The notes under the pieces: model-generated
What the model was told of the DNA's origin: nothing
What the model saw: only the letters and a program-made list of their open reading frames with translations
The model's database searches: none
Position numbers and translations under genes: made by a program
Shown: positions 34,665 to 45,459 of the stretch, in pieces
How positions within the stretch are numbered: the stretch's first letter is position 1
Layout: each line of letters starts with the position of its first letter
NCBI GenBank assembly: GCA_905220665.1
Contig: CAJNAR010000004.1
Coordinates: 310,001-374,000, forward strand
DNA length: 64,000 bases
Direction of reading: 5' to 3'
Source of the DNA: Albugo candida
Lineage: Eukaryota; Oomycota; Peronosporomycetes; Albuginales; Albuginaceae

Positions 34665-37600
34665 TTATGGCAGAAGCTGAGTGAAACTAAGCATCGAAAA
34701 CATTTGGAAAAAAATTGGCACGACGAGCTCGAGCGTCCCAACGTGTCGTATTTTGATGTAGTGTCCAGAATATTGCTGATTGCTTCTATCAATTATTGCA
34801 GTTAAATTTGGTTGTATCCAATTTGTTTTACGGTTTACACCGTTCGGCATTTCATATATGTAGGAGCTGTATCACTCATGATCGCATGAGAACGATATCC
34901 TAGCGCTATTTAAGCTTTTGGCATTATGAGGGTAGTCTGGGTGCTCTCCACCTTGATTGGCAGCCTTCATAATGCTTAGGCGTCACAACCTAAAGCATTT
35001 TCGAAACGGAGCGGTCTGGGAACTTTGTACTGCTGGATTGCCTTCGACTCCGCTCTCATTGTAGCAGGATGTGATATAGAAATCGTCCACTCGATACACG
35101 CTGTGGACTGGACTGAGAAAAAGCACTTAGAGCACTTTTGAAATGGCTCTTGTTCTTGTGACGCATGCGCCATTCTAGCTATGAACTCTCTCACAAAACT
35201 TATGGGATTGTTTATAAAAATGACCTTGGACCCTTGGTGCTTTGGTGCTGGTGTTAGCTCTGAATCCAGCTTGCAGGTCAGGCCGTCGATAGGAAATGAC
35301 AATACGGACACAACCTTTTAGCTGTACACCTTAACTTTATTGGATCCATCGTCCCGTGGTGAAACGTTGCTCAGCTCACTCGTGCTTGTCGTGTATTGCC
35401 TGTCACCTGAGCTGTTAGATATACTTTTGATATTTGTTTTAGTCTTCTTCCAGTTATGTCTTGCATATAGCCTCCCAAAAACTTGCTCACGCTGATATCG
35501 TCGATGCGTTACAAATGGCCCAATGTTACGCTGATCGCCGCAATATGTTTTTCAATTATCTCTAGCAGCTGGCCTTTCGATCCTCGATGCACTTGCTGTG
35601 CATAACTTCCCGTCAATGAAACTCAACCGCACGCGTCCTCCTTCCTTTAGATATGCCTCAAATCCAGCAGTAGATTAAGGAGAGATTCCTGCCTAAAACC
35701 AACTTAGTTGACACTTTCCGTAAATCTATCGGATGTGTGATTCAGTTAATAGCTTCTGAATGAAGAAATGACAATATAATGTGATCAAAGTGAACATAAA
35801 GTCAAATCATCCATCTGCATTAAATAAATTGGCTAAAGCGAACAATGAATTCGAATCTCAGCAACGGTCGTACTGAGCCAGAGGCCGAAGGTTCTTGGTT
35901 CCTGCAATACTTACCTGCCCTATGTAGATGGAGCACTCGAATTTGCTTTTGGTGCAATCGAGGGATTAAACACGTAGCGTAGATGCGAACAATGTCCTTC
36001 TCCGAGGGCTGTAAGCGGTGAAATGACCGCAGCTCTTTGTGTAGCATTCCAGACATATGCTTGGCAATCCTGAATAACGGCCGCCTAAACTCATGCATCG
36101 CGCTAAAAGCTCTTGTTGAAGTCACGTTGATCCGGGCACATGTTGTTTGGCTGCATGCACCATGTCTTTTCGTGCATAATCTGCACCGAGCGAAGAATTG
36201 CATGTTTTGCTACGCTATCTTCATATATGCCATTTTTTTTCAACGCGTCTCCAATAGCAATCCCGCAGAGATCAATCTGCACAGACAATTGTGGAATGAC
36301 TGTATTTGAAATTTTTTAGCGCTTCTTGGTCAGCGATTAGAGAGATAGACGTGCTACTTCCGAACACTTCTTTCATGCCGTAACAGAGCATGATACCGGC
36401 CAAATGCGCTCATCTACCACGATTGTTCATGAATTATATGACCCTAGTGGTATCATCCATTCAAAAAGCACTCAACATAAAGAATAGGATGATAAAGTTC
36501 TTTGTTTGTTTTTTCTGTTTATTTAGATATAGCAGCCTGTACCCAAGAAGCTCGACAGATTTGTAGCCGATATTTTCACTCGCTTTATTAGTCAGACTTC
36601 TAGAGTCTCATACTCTTGAAATACGCTACATCGTATTCATCTGTACGTATTATTTAACGCCTATTTCTCTGATGATACTGCATTCATAAGTAAGGTGGCT
36701 GTATGTAGCATTCAGTAAGACGATTGCTACAAGTGCTGCCAACTATATCCGGCATTTGTACGAAACAGTTCGCCGGAGACGTGGCTTACAAGCAGAAAGA
36801 AGGGTATGTCGCTCGTGAGATCAGACACGATGTAGCACCTCCTGTGACACTTTTTGTTTTCGAATTGTACAATACTGTGGTCAAAAACGTCGCTGCGTTC
36901 GTGATTTTTCTCGGAGTGATGGCAGACAAGTCAATTGGTACATAATATTGGTTTCCGGTACAACTACATACATACTTTATTACACATCACACTCTCACCC
37001 ATTATTCTTGTCTGTGATACGATCACGTGCTTCTTGGAGTTTTTCACGAAAGTTTGACACGTATAAATTCTCTTTGTCTTATTTCTAAATGTTAGTTTCT
37101 ATAGACTATCAGAGTAGATAGACCGCACGACCGAAGACTGTAGACGATCGTAGCTGTGGTGCTGCTCCGAAGCTAAAAGCTGTCAAAAGCCTCACGAACG
37201 CATTACAAGCTAGTGCTGAAGTCCCTCGTCAGACATAACGGTATGATAAGCCAGAAAGAGCAGCGCCGATGTAAGCGTCGACTACTCTTACAGTGCGCGG
37301 ACAACATGATCCGAGAAGTATGGAAGTACAAATACAGTCAATCAGATTGAAAAGCGGTATCAAGCCAAAAGCTGTTCGTTTTTCGAGATAGACGATTAGA
37401 TGTGGAATCGCCACAATTGCAGTCTCACAAGAAATAAAAATTGATGAATTTTTGCCCAAAATCACACAACCGGACAAGTTTGGATGACAAAAGAATCTTC
37501 ATATTGACTAGCAAATGACTGATAAGCCATGCGGATATAGCAATCATAAGGATGCAAGACAAAAGGCTCGCAACTCTGTTTACATATTAACAGCATGGCT

Positions 37601-38172
37601 AAAGGGCCGGCGGTCGGACAGAGACTACGTGATTTCCGTCAAAACCGGCTCACCCTACCGAATGCGGATTCTGGCCAGTGCTGTAAATGAGAAGCGACAC
37701 TAGTATGACTCCTTTATTGAGCTCTATCATGTCTGTTTTACCCCGGCACAATCAAGATTATGAAAGCTGCTAGAGTTAATTAGCAGGAAGTGTGTAAAGT
37801 CGCCGAAAGCAATGGAGCTGGGATCAACTGCTATCTTATCCGTATGCGTGAATATCGAATTCATATTGCAAGAAGAATACCACGGTAGTCGGATAGGCAT
37901 GATACGAGCAGCAGCTTGACACCAATATTCTCACAAGGCTTGCGCTACTTTGAATGTGTTACGCACGCAAATCTGATCTTCTGGAAGATAGTATCATCTC
38001 AGACCATCGACGGGACCTTACATATGTTCTTTGAGATTTTGGTATGATCTCTGCACTTAGCATCAACGTGATCGGCAAGCTTTACGAACATATTACCCTT
38101 CTATTTTTCTTTTCACATGTCCTACACGTGGCAAGCATTCGTCCAAGTTCAGTGATCATTACATCTATGCTT
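34665..38172. other. Gene-poor interval with degenerate coding-like fragments
   Basis: This is the largest gap in the window (3.5 kb). Minus-strand frames at about 34976-35311, 35820-36203 and 36103-36288 read somewhat like protein, but they lie in different frames, one lacks an ATG, and no family is recognised. A good donor-like site (CAG|GTAAGTAT) occurs on the minus strand at about 35915. A decayed gene is possible, as is chance. The rest is non-coding to the eye, and the 3' side abuts the end of the secreted-protein gene. Confidence 0.3.
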
Positions 38173-39849
38173 CTAAGTTGGCTTTACAACATACACATTC
38201 ATTGTCAACTGTCCTTTTCCTTCTCCAAAAACGTGCGGAACCCAGAATAACAATGATCCACCAATTGTGAGTGAAACGCCACGATAATAACGACGCCATC
38301 GATCTATATATAGGGTTTTATCCTGTAGTACATGAAGGAACTCGGTCCATTTATGGGTGGTACCCGGTTGTATAGGGATCTGCTTGTAAGCTGTCCCACC
38401 TGAATGTATATTGACTATGACTTCTACGTCATCTTCATTGGCAAATTGAATTGTAATGTTTCCATTATTGAAGTTGGGTCTCCATCTTGCATCGTCATGA
38501 TTAAATGCGGTACCATCGGCCACTACTACAAATTTTGTGGCCAGCTCTTGTGACAGCCGCACGAGTTTATTGGTGTCCTTGATTTCAAAACACTTTACAC
38601 TGAGAAGCGTTCGTGCGATTCTTGTCAGCCCAGAAATATCAAGTAAGGGAATTGCGTCTAGTATCCCAACATAGAATGCATTTTCGAACAATGTTTTTAC
38701 GGTCGCACCGCGGTGTTTCAAATAAAGCTTTGCTTTATCGATCCAGGTCAAGGAGTTCGCGTATGCTTCCGCATGTATTGCAACAGCAATTGCGTCGAGC
38801 GCTTCTTGTTCGTCTTGAGAAAGTGGACTCTTTGTTGTTCGTAGTTTTCTTAAAATCGATTTGACTGTTTTTATACCATCCATATTAGTCTGCTCATTTG
38901 CATGCTCCTTTATGTGTTCATAAGCCGCTTCAAGGTCTTTACTGATCCCAAGCAATTCGGAGGGTGAATCAAACGAGAAACTAACATGATTTTGGACAAG
39001 TGTTCGCTCCTCTTTAGATAGCCCATGCAGAACCTGATCTAAGTTGAAGGCTCTTAGGAAATCCAAGATTTTTCCCATAATCTGACTTATTTCTCTTTCT
39101 TCCTTGTCGACAACACGTGTGTACGCTCCCGATGGTCGATCACGTCGAGAAAAATAGGTGGGTACTTTCGTTACCAATCCGGTTGATCGAATCGATGTTA
39201 AAGAAGAAGAATCTGCTTTGGCACCCAAAATCTTGAGAATGATCCGTGAGTAAAACACAGCTTTGTTGCTATCAAGCATCTCGTCACTCGGTTGTAGCGG
39301 CCAATAGTTGTCAAGATTGTGTCCTCCGCAAGCCCTCATCATGTGCTCAACGCGAAGTACGAATATAGGTGTACATAGTGACGCGACAAGTCGCTGTTTG
39401 AATGGAGCATAATCTGCATCAGTATCAAATGTCGCTGCAAATTGTTGATATGACTTGATTGTGTACTCTATAAGGTCGTGTGCGTAATACAAGCACTGCA
39501 GCGATGGCCGAATGCGTGCGAGAAGCTGGAAAAAGACAAATCCATTTGAAACTCCTCGTAAAGCAGCTCCAGCAACCGCTCCTATCCTGGAGATGAAAAA
39601 GTATTTGCAGTCTGAACTTTGCGGAAGGCAATACGGTCCGCACTTGACAGGGTAATTGAATGGACACATTGAGATACAGGCGAGTGGAAACCCTTCCTCC
39701 GACTGACACGCCGCCTTTTTTATAGATGATCGTATGCAAAAAGGGAAGTGTGGGTCTGGTTTCATTGGCAGTATTGGCTCATGCCTAATTTTGCCGTATA
39801 CGATCCAAGCGGAAGCACATAATGCTACAACCAAGCTGCTGGATACCAT
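38173..39849 (-). CDS. Predicted secreted cysteine-containing protein, unknown function
   Basis: This is an intronless 558-aa protein starting at ATG 39849 with a signal peptide (SSSLVVALCASAWIVYG). Right after it comes a cysteine-rich segment of about 50 residues with at least seven cysteines (for example CISMCPFNYPVKCGPYCL). A mostly helical middle follows. The last 120 residues look beta-rich, with alternating hydrophobics (NITIQFANEDDVEVIVNIHS). No ER-retention signal or second membrane segment was seen, so export is likely. I do not recognise the family. In a plant-pathogenic oomycete such a protein could work at the host interface or in the wall, but nothing in the sequence proves an effector role, and no RxLR or CRN leader was seen. 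Confidence 0.7.
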   Translation of the reverse strand: MVSSSLVVALCASAWIVYGKIRHEPILPMKPDPHFPFCIRSSIKKAACQSEEGFPLACISMCPFNYPVKCGPYCLPQSSDCKYFFISRIGAVAGAALRGVSNGFVFFQLLARIRPSLQCLYYAHDLIEYTIKSYQQFAATFDTDADYAPFKQRLVASLCTPIFVLRVEHMMRACGGHNLDNYWPLQPSDEMLDSNKAVFYSRIILKILGAKADSSSLTSIRSTGLVTKVPTYFSRRDRPSGAYTRVVDKEEREISQIMGKILDFLRAFNLDQVLHGLSKEERTLVQNHVSFSFDSPSELLGISKDLEAAYEHIKEHANEQTNMDGIKTVKSILRKLRTTKSPLSQDEQEALDAIAVAIHAEAYANSLTWIDKAKLYLKHRGATVKTLFENAFYVGILDAIPLLDISGLTRIARTLLSVKCFEIKDTNKLVRLSQELATKFVVVADGTAFNHDDARWRPNFNNGNITIQFANEDDVEVIVNIHSGGTAYKQIPIQPGTTHKWTEFLHVLQDKTLYIDRWRRYYRGVSLTIGGSLLFWVPHVFGEGKGQLTMNVYVVKPT

Positions 39850-40200
39850 TTAAGTATTGATTCTTGTATTGTAGCTTGACCTATAACGGTGAGATGGTAA
39901 AAAGACTTGCCAATCAATGATGGATTTGTGGTAAAAAAGCCTTGGAGAAAATTCAGTGGACATCCTTATTTTTCCACCTGTAGTGAAGATAAGGATGTGC
40001 AATTATTGAATGATTTTCCCGTCGTGCAGAACATGGTTTTAGAGTGGGACGACGGACAATTGATGAAAGTGGACATTTTTGTCAGGTCTCGTACTTAACC
40101 GAAAAGGCTATGTCCATCGACGTGGAGCTTTCGCAGGTTTGAGCGCGTTCTTCAGATCATCAGCCTCGCCTAATACGTGTATAGATTGCGTCTCTTACAG
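39850..40200. other. Divergent spacer; may hold the first CSN4 exon
   Basis: The interval lies between the secreted-protein gene (minus) and CSN4 (plus). A frame at 39907-40098 starts with TTG and has no resemblance. An ATG at about 40108 begins a nine-codon frame (MSIDVELSQ) ending at a GT. It could be the CSN4 start only with a different downstream acceptor. Confidence 0.35.
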
Positions 40201-41443
40201 ATCAAAAAGATAAATTGCAGGCGTACAAGGTACGCATAGACCACGTACTCTATAATTTTGCCATGACCAACACTGTCTCCAGTCATTGATCAGTAAGGCT
40301 TTACACAGCTATGAGGAACTGCAGTCGATCATCAATCATGGTACTTATCAAATCGAGGCATCACAAGTCGGTTCATTGAATATTTTATTCGTTCCAGCTC
40401 TTGAGGATGATGTTTTGGTCATTTCTCGCACCATTATGATCCATTTGGCGACAATTCTTCCACAAATTGAGGCGGGACAGCTAGAAGGGAAGAAGCAGCT
40501 TATTCTATCATGTCTAAATAAAATTAGACCAAGGATTCTATCGTTCGAGGAAGCGGATGTTTTATTGCGGGAGCAATTGGCTGAGCTATTCATGATGGAA
40601 GAAGAGTACGTACAAGCTGCTAAAGCACTGGCAGCGATCAATTTGGAAAGTGCTGGTCGACAATACTCCGACATACAAAGAGCCGAAAAGTATGTTACAA
40701 TTGCTGAATTATTTCTTCAAGAAGACGAGACCGTGGACGCCGAGAATTATATTAATCGGGCATCTCGATGCATCCATAATGTGGAAGATTGGGCACTCAA
40801 ACTGAGATATCAAGTGTCTTATGCGCGTATCTTAGACGCCAAGCGAAAATTTTTGGATGCCGCGCTTCGATATTACGAATTTTCTCAGTCCAAACCAGAT
40901 CAGGTTGACCCTGAGGATCTACAAGAACTTCTTGAGAAGGCTGTAATATGTGCCATTTTAGCCTCTGCCGGACCACAGCGTTCGCGGTTGCTTGGTACCT
41001 TGTACAAAGATGAGCGTGTTAAAGCCAGCGAACATATTGGAATATTAGAGAAAATGTACACTGAACAACTGATCCGACGTCCAGAGCTTTTTAAACTAGA
41101 GCAACAGCTACTGCCTCATCAAAAAGCTATTCTAGCAAATGGTTTCACAGTTCTGGAAAATGCGTTCTTGGAGCACAACTTGCTTGCGGTCAGCCGTGTG
41201 TATAGCACTGTTTCTTTTCAAGAGCTTGGCAACTTACTTGAGATTGATGCTGAAAATGCGGAACGTGTTGCCGCCACGATGATTGGAGAAGAGAGGATGC
41301 GAGGAAGACTGGATCAAAGCACACAGTTCATAGAATTTGAAGACGTTGAAGCAGACGCACTCGCGAGCTTCGACCGATCCATCAATATGTTTTGTTTGCA
41401 TGTGAATCATTGCGCAGAAATTATCCGGAAGCCAATCAAGTGA
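40201..41443 (+). CDS. CSN4: COP9 signalosome subunit 4 (N-terminal exon uncertain)
   Basis: CSN4 is a PCI-domain subunit of the COP9 signalosome, which removes NEDD8 from cullins. Supported exons are 40201-40229 and 40283-41443 (387 codons with stop). The small exon, read at phase 1, gives DQKDKLQAYK, which aligns with the start of human CSN4 (SHKDLAGKYR). Core blocks are clear: ISFEEA-like LSFEEADVLLREQL, AENYINRAS, SYARILDAKRKFLDAALRYY, ILASAGPQRSRLLGTLYKDE, GILEKMYTEQLIRR, LPHQKA, LEHNLLAVSRVYSTVSFQEL, and ERMRGRLDQ in the winged helix. An upstream exon with the initiator ATG must exist but could not be placed with confidence; MSIDVELSQ at about 40108 is out of phase with this exon. Confidence 0.85.
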
Positions 41444-41742
41444 TTGAACCGACAGTTTAATATCGCACGCATTTGCATATTGTCCCACTGACGTCGCAAA
41501 ATCTATTGTAGCATAGAGCGCGAATGATAGGGCTTCATATAAGCCAATCATATACTCTACCTCTTGCGAGTTTTCGATGACGCCAGAAGCTGATGTAGTT
41601 TTTCTAATAAACCTCGCCTCAATTCATCAGATACAGCTACGATCGCATCTTCTGATAATACTCTCTTCATAGCGTTATTGCTATGTACCAGGATTGCTTT
41701 CTGTAACTTGGTGAGAGCGGACAGAGTGCACGTAATCTCCGC

Positions 41743-44700
41743 ATGAAGACTGAAGATGACCTCTACTATGATGCGATTCCGATGCTCGATGCTTCGCAAA
41801 GACACACTGGCAAGGTCATCAAAGTTTGTACGCACGCAATAGAAGCTCTTCATAGATCTCCACATAAGAAAAATCGACGTAAGAAAAACAATCTTATAGG
41901 GAATGAGGCAATAGATACAGATCACAAAAAGTCAAGGCAGTATTGCCAAAGTTTTTTCAAGACTTTCGACGACGACATTTTGGCGACGAACAAGCACTCT
42001 AGAATGCTCAATGCTATCAAACGTAGAGAAATGCATGGAAACTTTGACGCTAAAAACAAAAAGCTGGTAGATACGCAATTCACCGGGCAGTCCGTGCCTC
42101 AAGCCCAATACAACAGCGAGATATATTCTCCTAGAAAACTGCCTTTTTCTTTCAGCACATGGAATGTTTTGTATGCTGGAGTGCTACAAAAACAAGGCTC
42201 CTGGCGACAAAATTGGAAACGTGTTCGTAATTTGTTTCTTGAAAGAGTTGATTCGTCTTATATCTGATTTTTATTTTCTAATAGCGATATTTTATTCTTC
42301 GCAATAATCTTCCGAGTCTGTGTTATTACAAATCGAAGGAAAAACTAGATTTGCTGGGGTACACACTTATCAGTCGTGACACTCTTGTTTTGGACCGATC
42401 TAGCAAAACGCAAGAAGGTACCTTCCAGTTTCGCTTTCAAGTTCGAGGAGAAAATCGAAGTCTAGCCTTAAAGACCGATAGTACAGAAAATCTCACGCGT
42501 TGGATCAGCAGTGTGCAGAAACTTGTAGACAGAGTGAGAGAAGCCCACTTTCGACCGACAGTGCAATCTACTCATCTCGAGACACTTGCAACGGATGGGA
42601 CTGAACCTGCACATACATCAGACGCTGAACAAGATCTGAGGAATGAAGAGTCTCGTGAAGGCACAGAACACCAACAGCTCCCAGAGAATCACGAACTGCT
42701 CACAAAAATGATTGAAAATGATGCTTGTGATCGAGTGAGAGGAGATAAATTGCTGGGAACCAAATCCTCGAAAAGTGGATTGTATCAAAGTCTAGAAAAG
42801 AAAGGAACCGCATTGAGTCGCCAGATCAACATGTACCGCCTTAAGAAACGAGCTAGTTCTGGAGAAAAAGATGTTTGCGTGGACATACTTCTAGGATCGC
42901 GATGTCAATTTCTTCTAACGGATGTCCGCAATGATAAGACAGCATGTTTTGTCAAATTAGTCGGAGTTTTACACGCTTCTAATGCGAGCGAAGAAATTGC
43001 CGTCACTGATGCTGTACAGCTTGTTTCAGCAGAACCCACCTATATCAAGAAAACTTCGGGTATCACGATCTCACAAAATTCATTTTCCGGCAATGTTGTG
43101 CGCTTATCGTTTTCCCTAGTGGTCTCTTGCGACTTACAAATGTATCGTTATGTCAAAGCGATCGTCTACCGCTGTTTTATCAATCAGAATGTTGAATTAT
43201 CTCAACAGTGTATTGGTGCTGGAACCGGTATGGTTATAAACTCGTGCGCATTGGCTATCCCAATTGCTGAGTCGTCAACATGTCATGAAGCCCTCGAAAT
43301 CGGGAAAAAATTCCGAGTAGATTCGTACAACACTCCCTCATCATGTAACAATGTAAAGATTGTACCTTTCAAGGAAGATAGCATGCAAGTCTATCTACAT
43401 TCCTTCCCAGCCCATCTTTCACAAAATATCCTTCCTACATCCGGTAGAAGTGTGGCTTACATGAAGTATCGATTTTTGGCTCGGGTGGTCTCCACAGCAG
43501 ACTCAAAGTATATGCTCGAAGAAGCACAGACTCCGATGGAAAAGCTGAGGCGATCCTATAATTTGTTGGAGTGGTCTCGATCACTTGATGGCTTGCATAT
43601 TCCTTCTGATAAGCGCATGTGCGCGATTGAAGAGATTCTTCGAACTCCTCATAGCACATTTGGTCTACCCGTTGCGTTCTTGGATTACTTGGAAACCAAA
43701 GTGCTTGAGAACACACGAGCTATTCGAGTGTTGTTGATGGATACACGGAATCAAACCGGACATGCTCAATCGCTTCTGAAATATGAACTCTGTTATCATG
43801 AGATGAAGGAGAAGGAATACGTCCAGCAGACCCAGTTTCTATTGAAACAGGAAAAGCAGCTGATGAAAGATGACCAAGGGCGATCAGTCATGAAAACGTT
43901 GAGAATCGGTACTCCATCCATAACAGCAAAAAATCACAAAAGTGCAATATTCAAAAGAAGCGTATATCGGAATATAACAGAATGGCAGTTTGTTCCGACC
44001 AATATGCAGAATCAGTACATGTGTCTGTATCAAACGCCAGAGATCCGGAAGGCTGGTGAGGAGGAGGCAAGTCAGCAGCAAGACTCTGACTTGTGTCTGG
44101 TATGGCACACTATGACAATGGGTTGCCCAGCTGCTCACACAAAAGGGTTCTCCGTTCATGGCAATTGGTCCGAAGTGCTAAATCAAGCGCCGCCCAAACG
44201 CATTGTTCGCACTTTTTTGGGCAGTGATTCAACTCAAAGAGATGATGCTGTAACACATGATACTTGCACCCATGATCGGAACTCTCTCAACTTAGCATTA
44301 GCAGGACCTACTTTGTTTTCGAGCAAAACAGCGGAAGAATCCATGACCGAGCTGAAGCATCGTCTGGAGATCAGAGAGCGGCTTCATATTGTAAGTTGTC
44401 AAATTTTGTCGGCTGCAGTGGCCAATATTCTGGCGTCCTTGGACTTGGCTGTATTGGGTAGTCAATATCATCAGATGCAATTAAATAACGCCTGTGACTT
44501 TGGATACCTTCTTAGCTTTGAGTCTCTGCTCAGCACGAAAGGCAAAGAAACCGGAATGCTGGAAGATTTCTCGGCCGCTGTCAAATGGTTACGCAACGTG
44601 CATGTCCAATTTCGAAAGCATTATTCTTCTGGCAATACGTTTACTGTTCGAGATCACACATCTCTGAAAGACTCGCGCTGTGCGATAGAAGCGTTGGGGG

Positions 44701-45386
44701 TCCTCCCTGTTGCATACACTCGCGAACAAATTGGGAAGAGTAGTCAAAGGTCAATTATGGTCACCATTGGGATTTCCATGGAGCAAATGAAGGTATTGCC
44801 ACTGGAACTAAGACAATGTGCTTCATTCCGTCTTCGTGCCGTGTTGTTTACGCAAGGAATCAATGAGAATCAATCGCTGGCAAACACCATCAAGTCGAGT
44901 GCTGTGAAACTGCAAGAGAAAATAAATCAGGAAAATTTATTGGAACTGCGTTATATATACATTCGGTATCGTCGGCTGCATGATGATACATCTGCGCATT
45001 CATTCCAGGCCATGGACCTTCTACTGAGTCGAATTCAGAAGCATGTTGCGACCTCTTCCAATCATTACAGAAAAACATTCGATCTACTCATCGACACATC
45101 AGATTTTTGTCGTGAGCTGGGAGCGGCGCGTGTCACAAGCTGTAAAAGCGGCAAAGATCGAACAGCGATGTCAGTGACTATGGAACAGACTCGGATTTGC
45201 GAAAAGGAACTACATGCTGTGAACCCGAAATTGCTCTGTCATAATATGCGACTCTATGGAGTACGTAGGAAGAATGTTTTCATGAATATTGGAACGTGGA
45301 GCTTTGCATTCAATGAGATGCAACGTAAATTGCTTCCGGATTGCTATAAACCACCTGCTGGATCGTATAAATCTGGGAAGACGTAA
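41743..45386 (+). CDS. PH-domain inositol polyphosphate-4-phosphatase-like protein
   Basis: Two exons (41743-42222, 42285-45386) with a 62-bp phase-0 intron encode about 1193 aa. Residues about 142-238 are a PH domain: YAGVLQKQGSWRQNWKRRYF, then a GTFQFRFQV strand and the C-terminal helix with conserved Trp (LTRWISSVQKLV). A possible C2-like region follows (about 375-480). The C-terminal catalytic part holds CKSGKDRTA (Cys about 1112), the CX5R signature of INPP4-type dual-specificity lipid phosphatases, within a SCKSGKDR context typical of INPP4A/B. That family removes the 4-phosphate from PI(3,4)P2. The animal enzymes begin with a C2 domain; here a PH domain takes the membrane-binding position. 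It likely acts at endosomes or the plasma membrane (inference). Confidence 0.82.
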
Positions 45387-45459
45387 ATGATATATTAGAG
45401 GTAGATTACTTTTATGTGAATATTATATTACAAAGCTATCAAGGTCAAGTTGCAAAACA

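Noticed and set aside
36724..36945. 73-codon open frame with a hydrophobic C-terminal half
   Set aside because: It starts with TTG, is short and isolated, and has no family resemblance.
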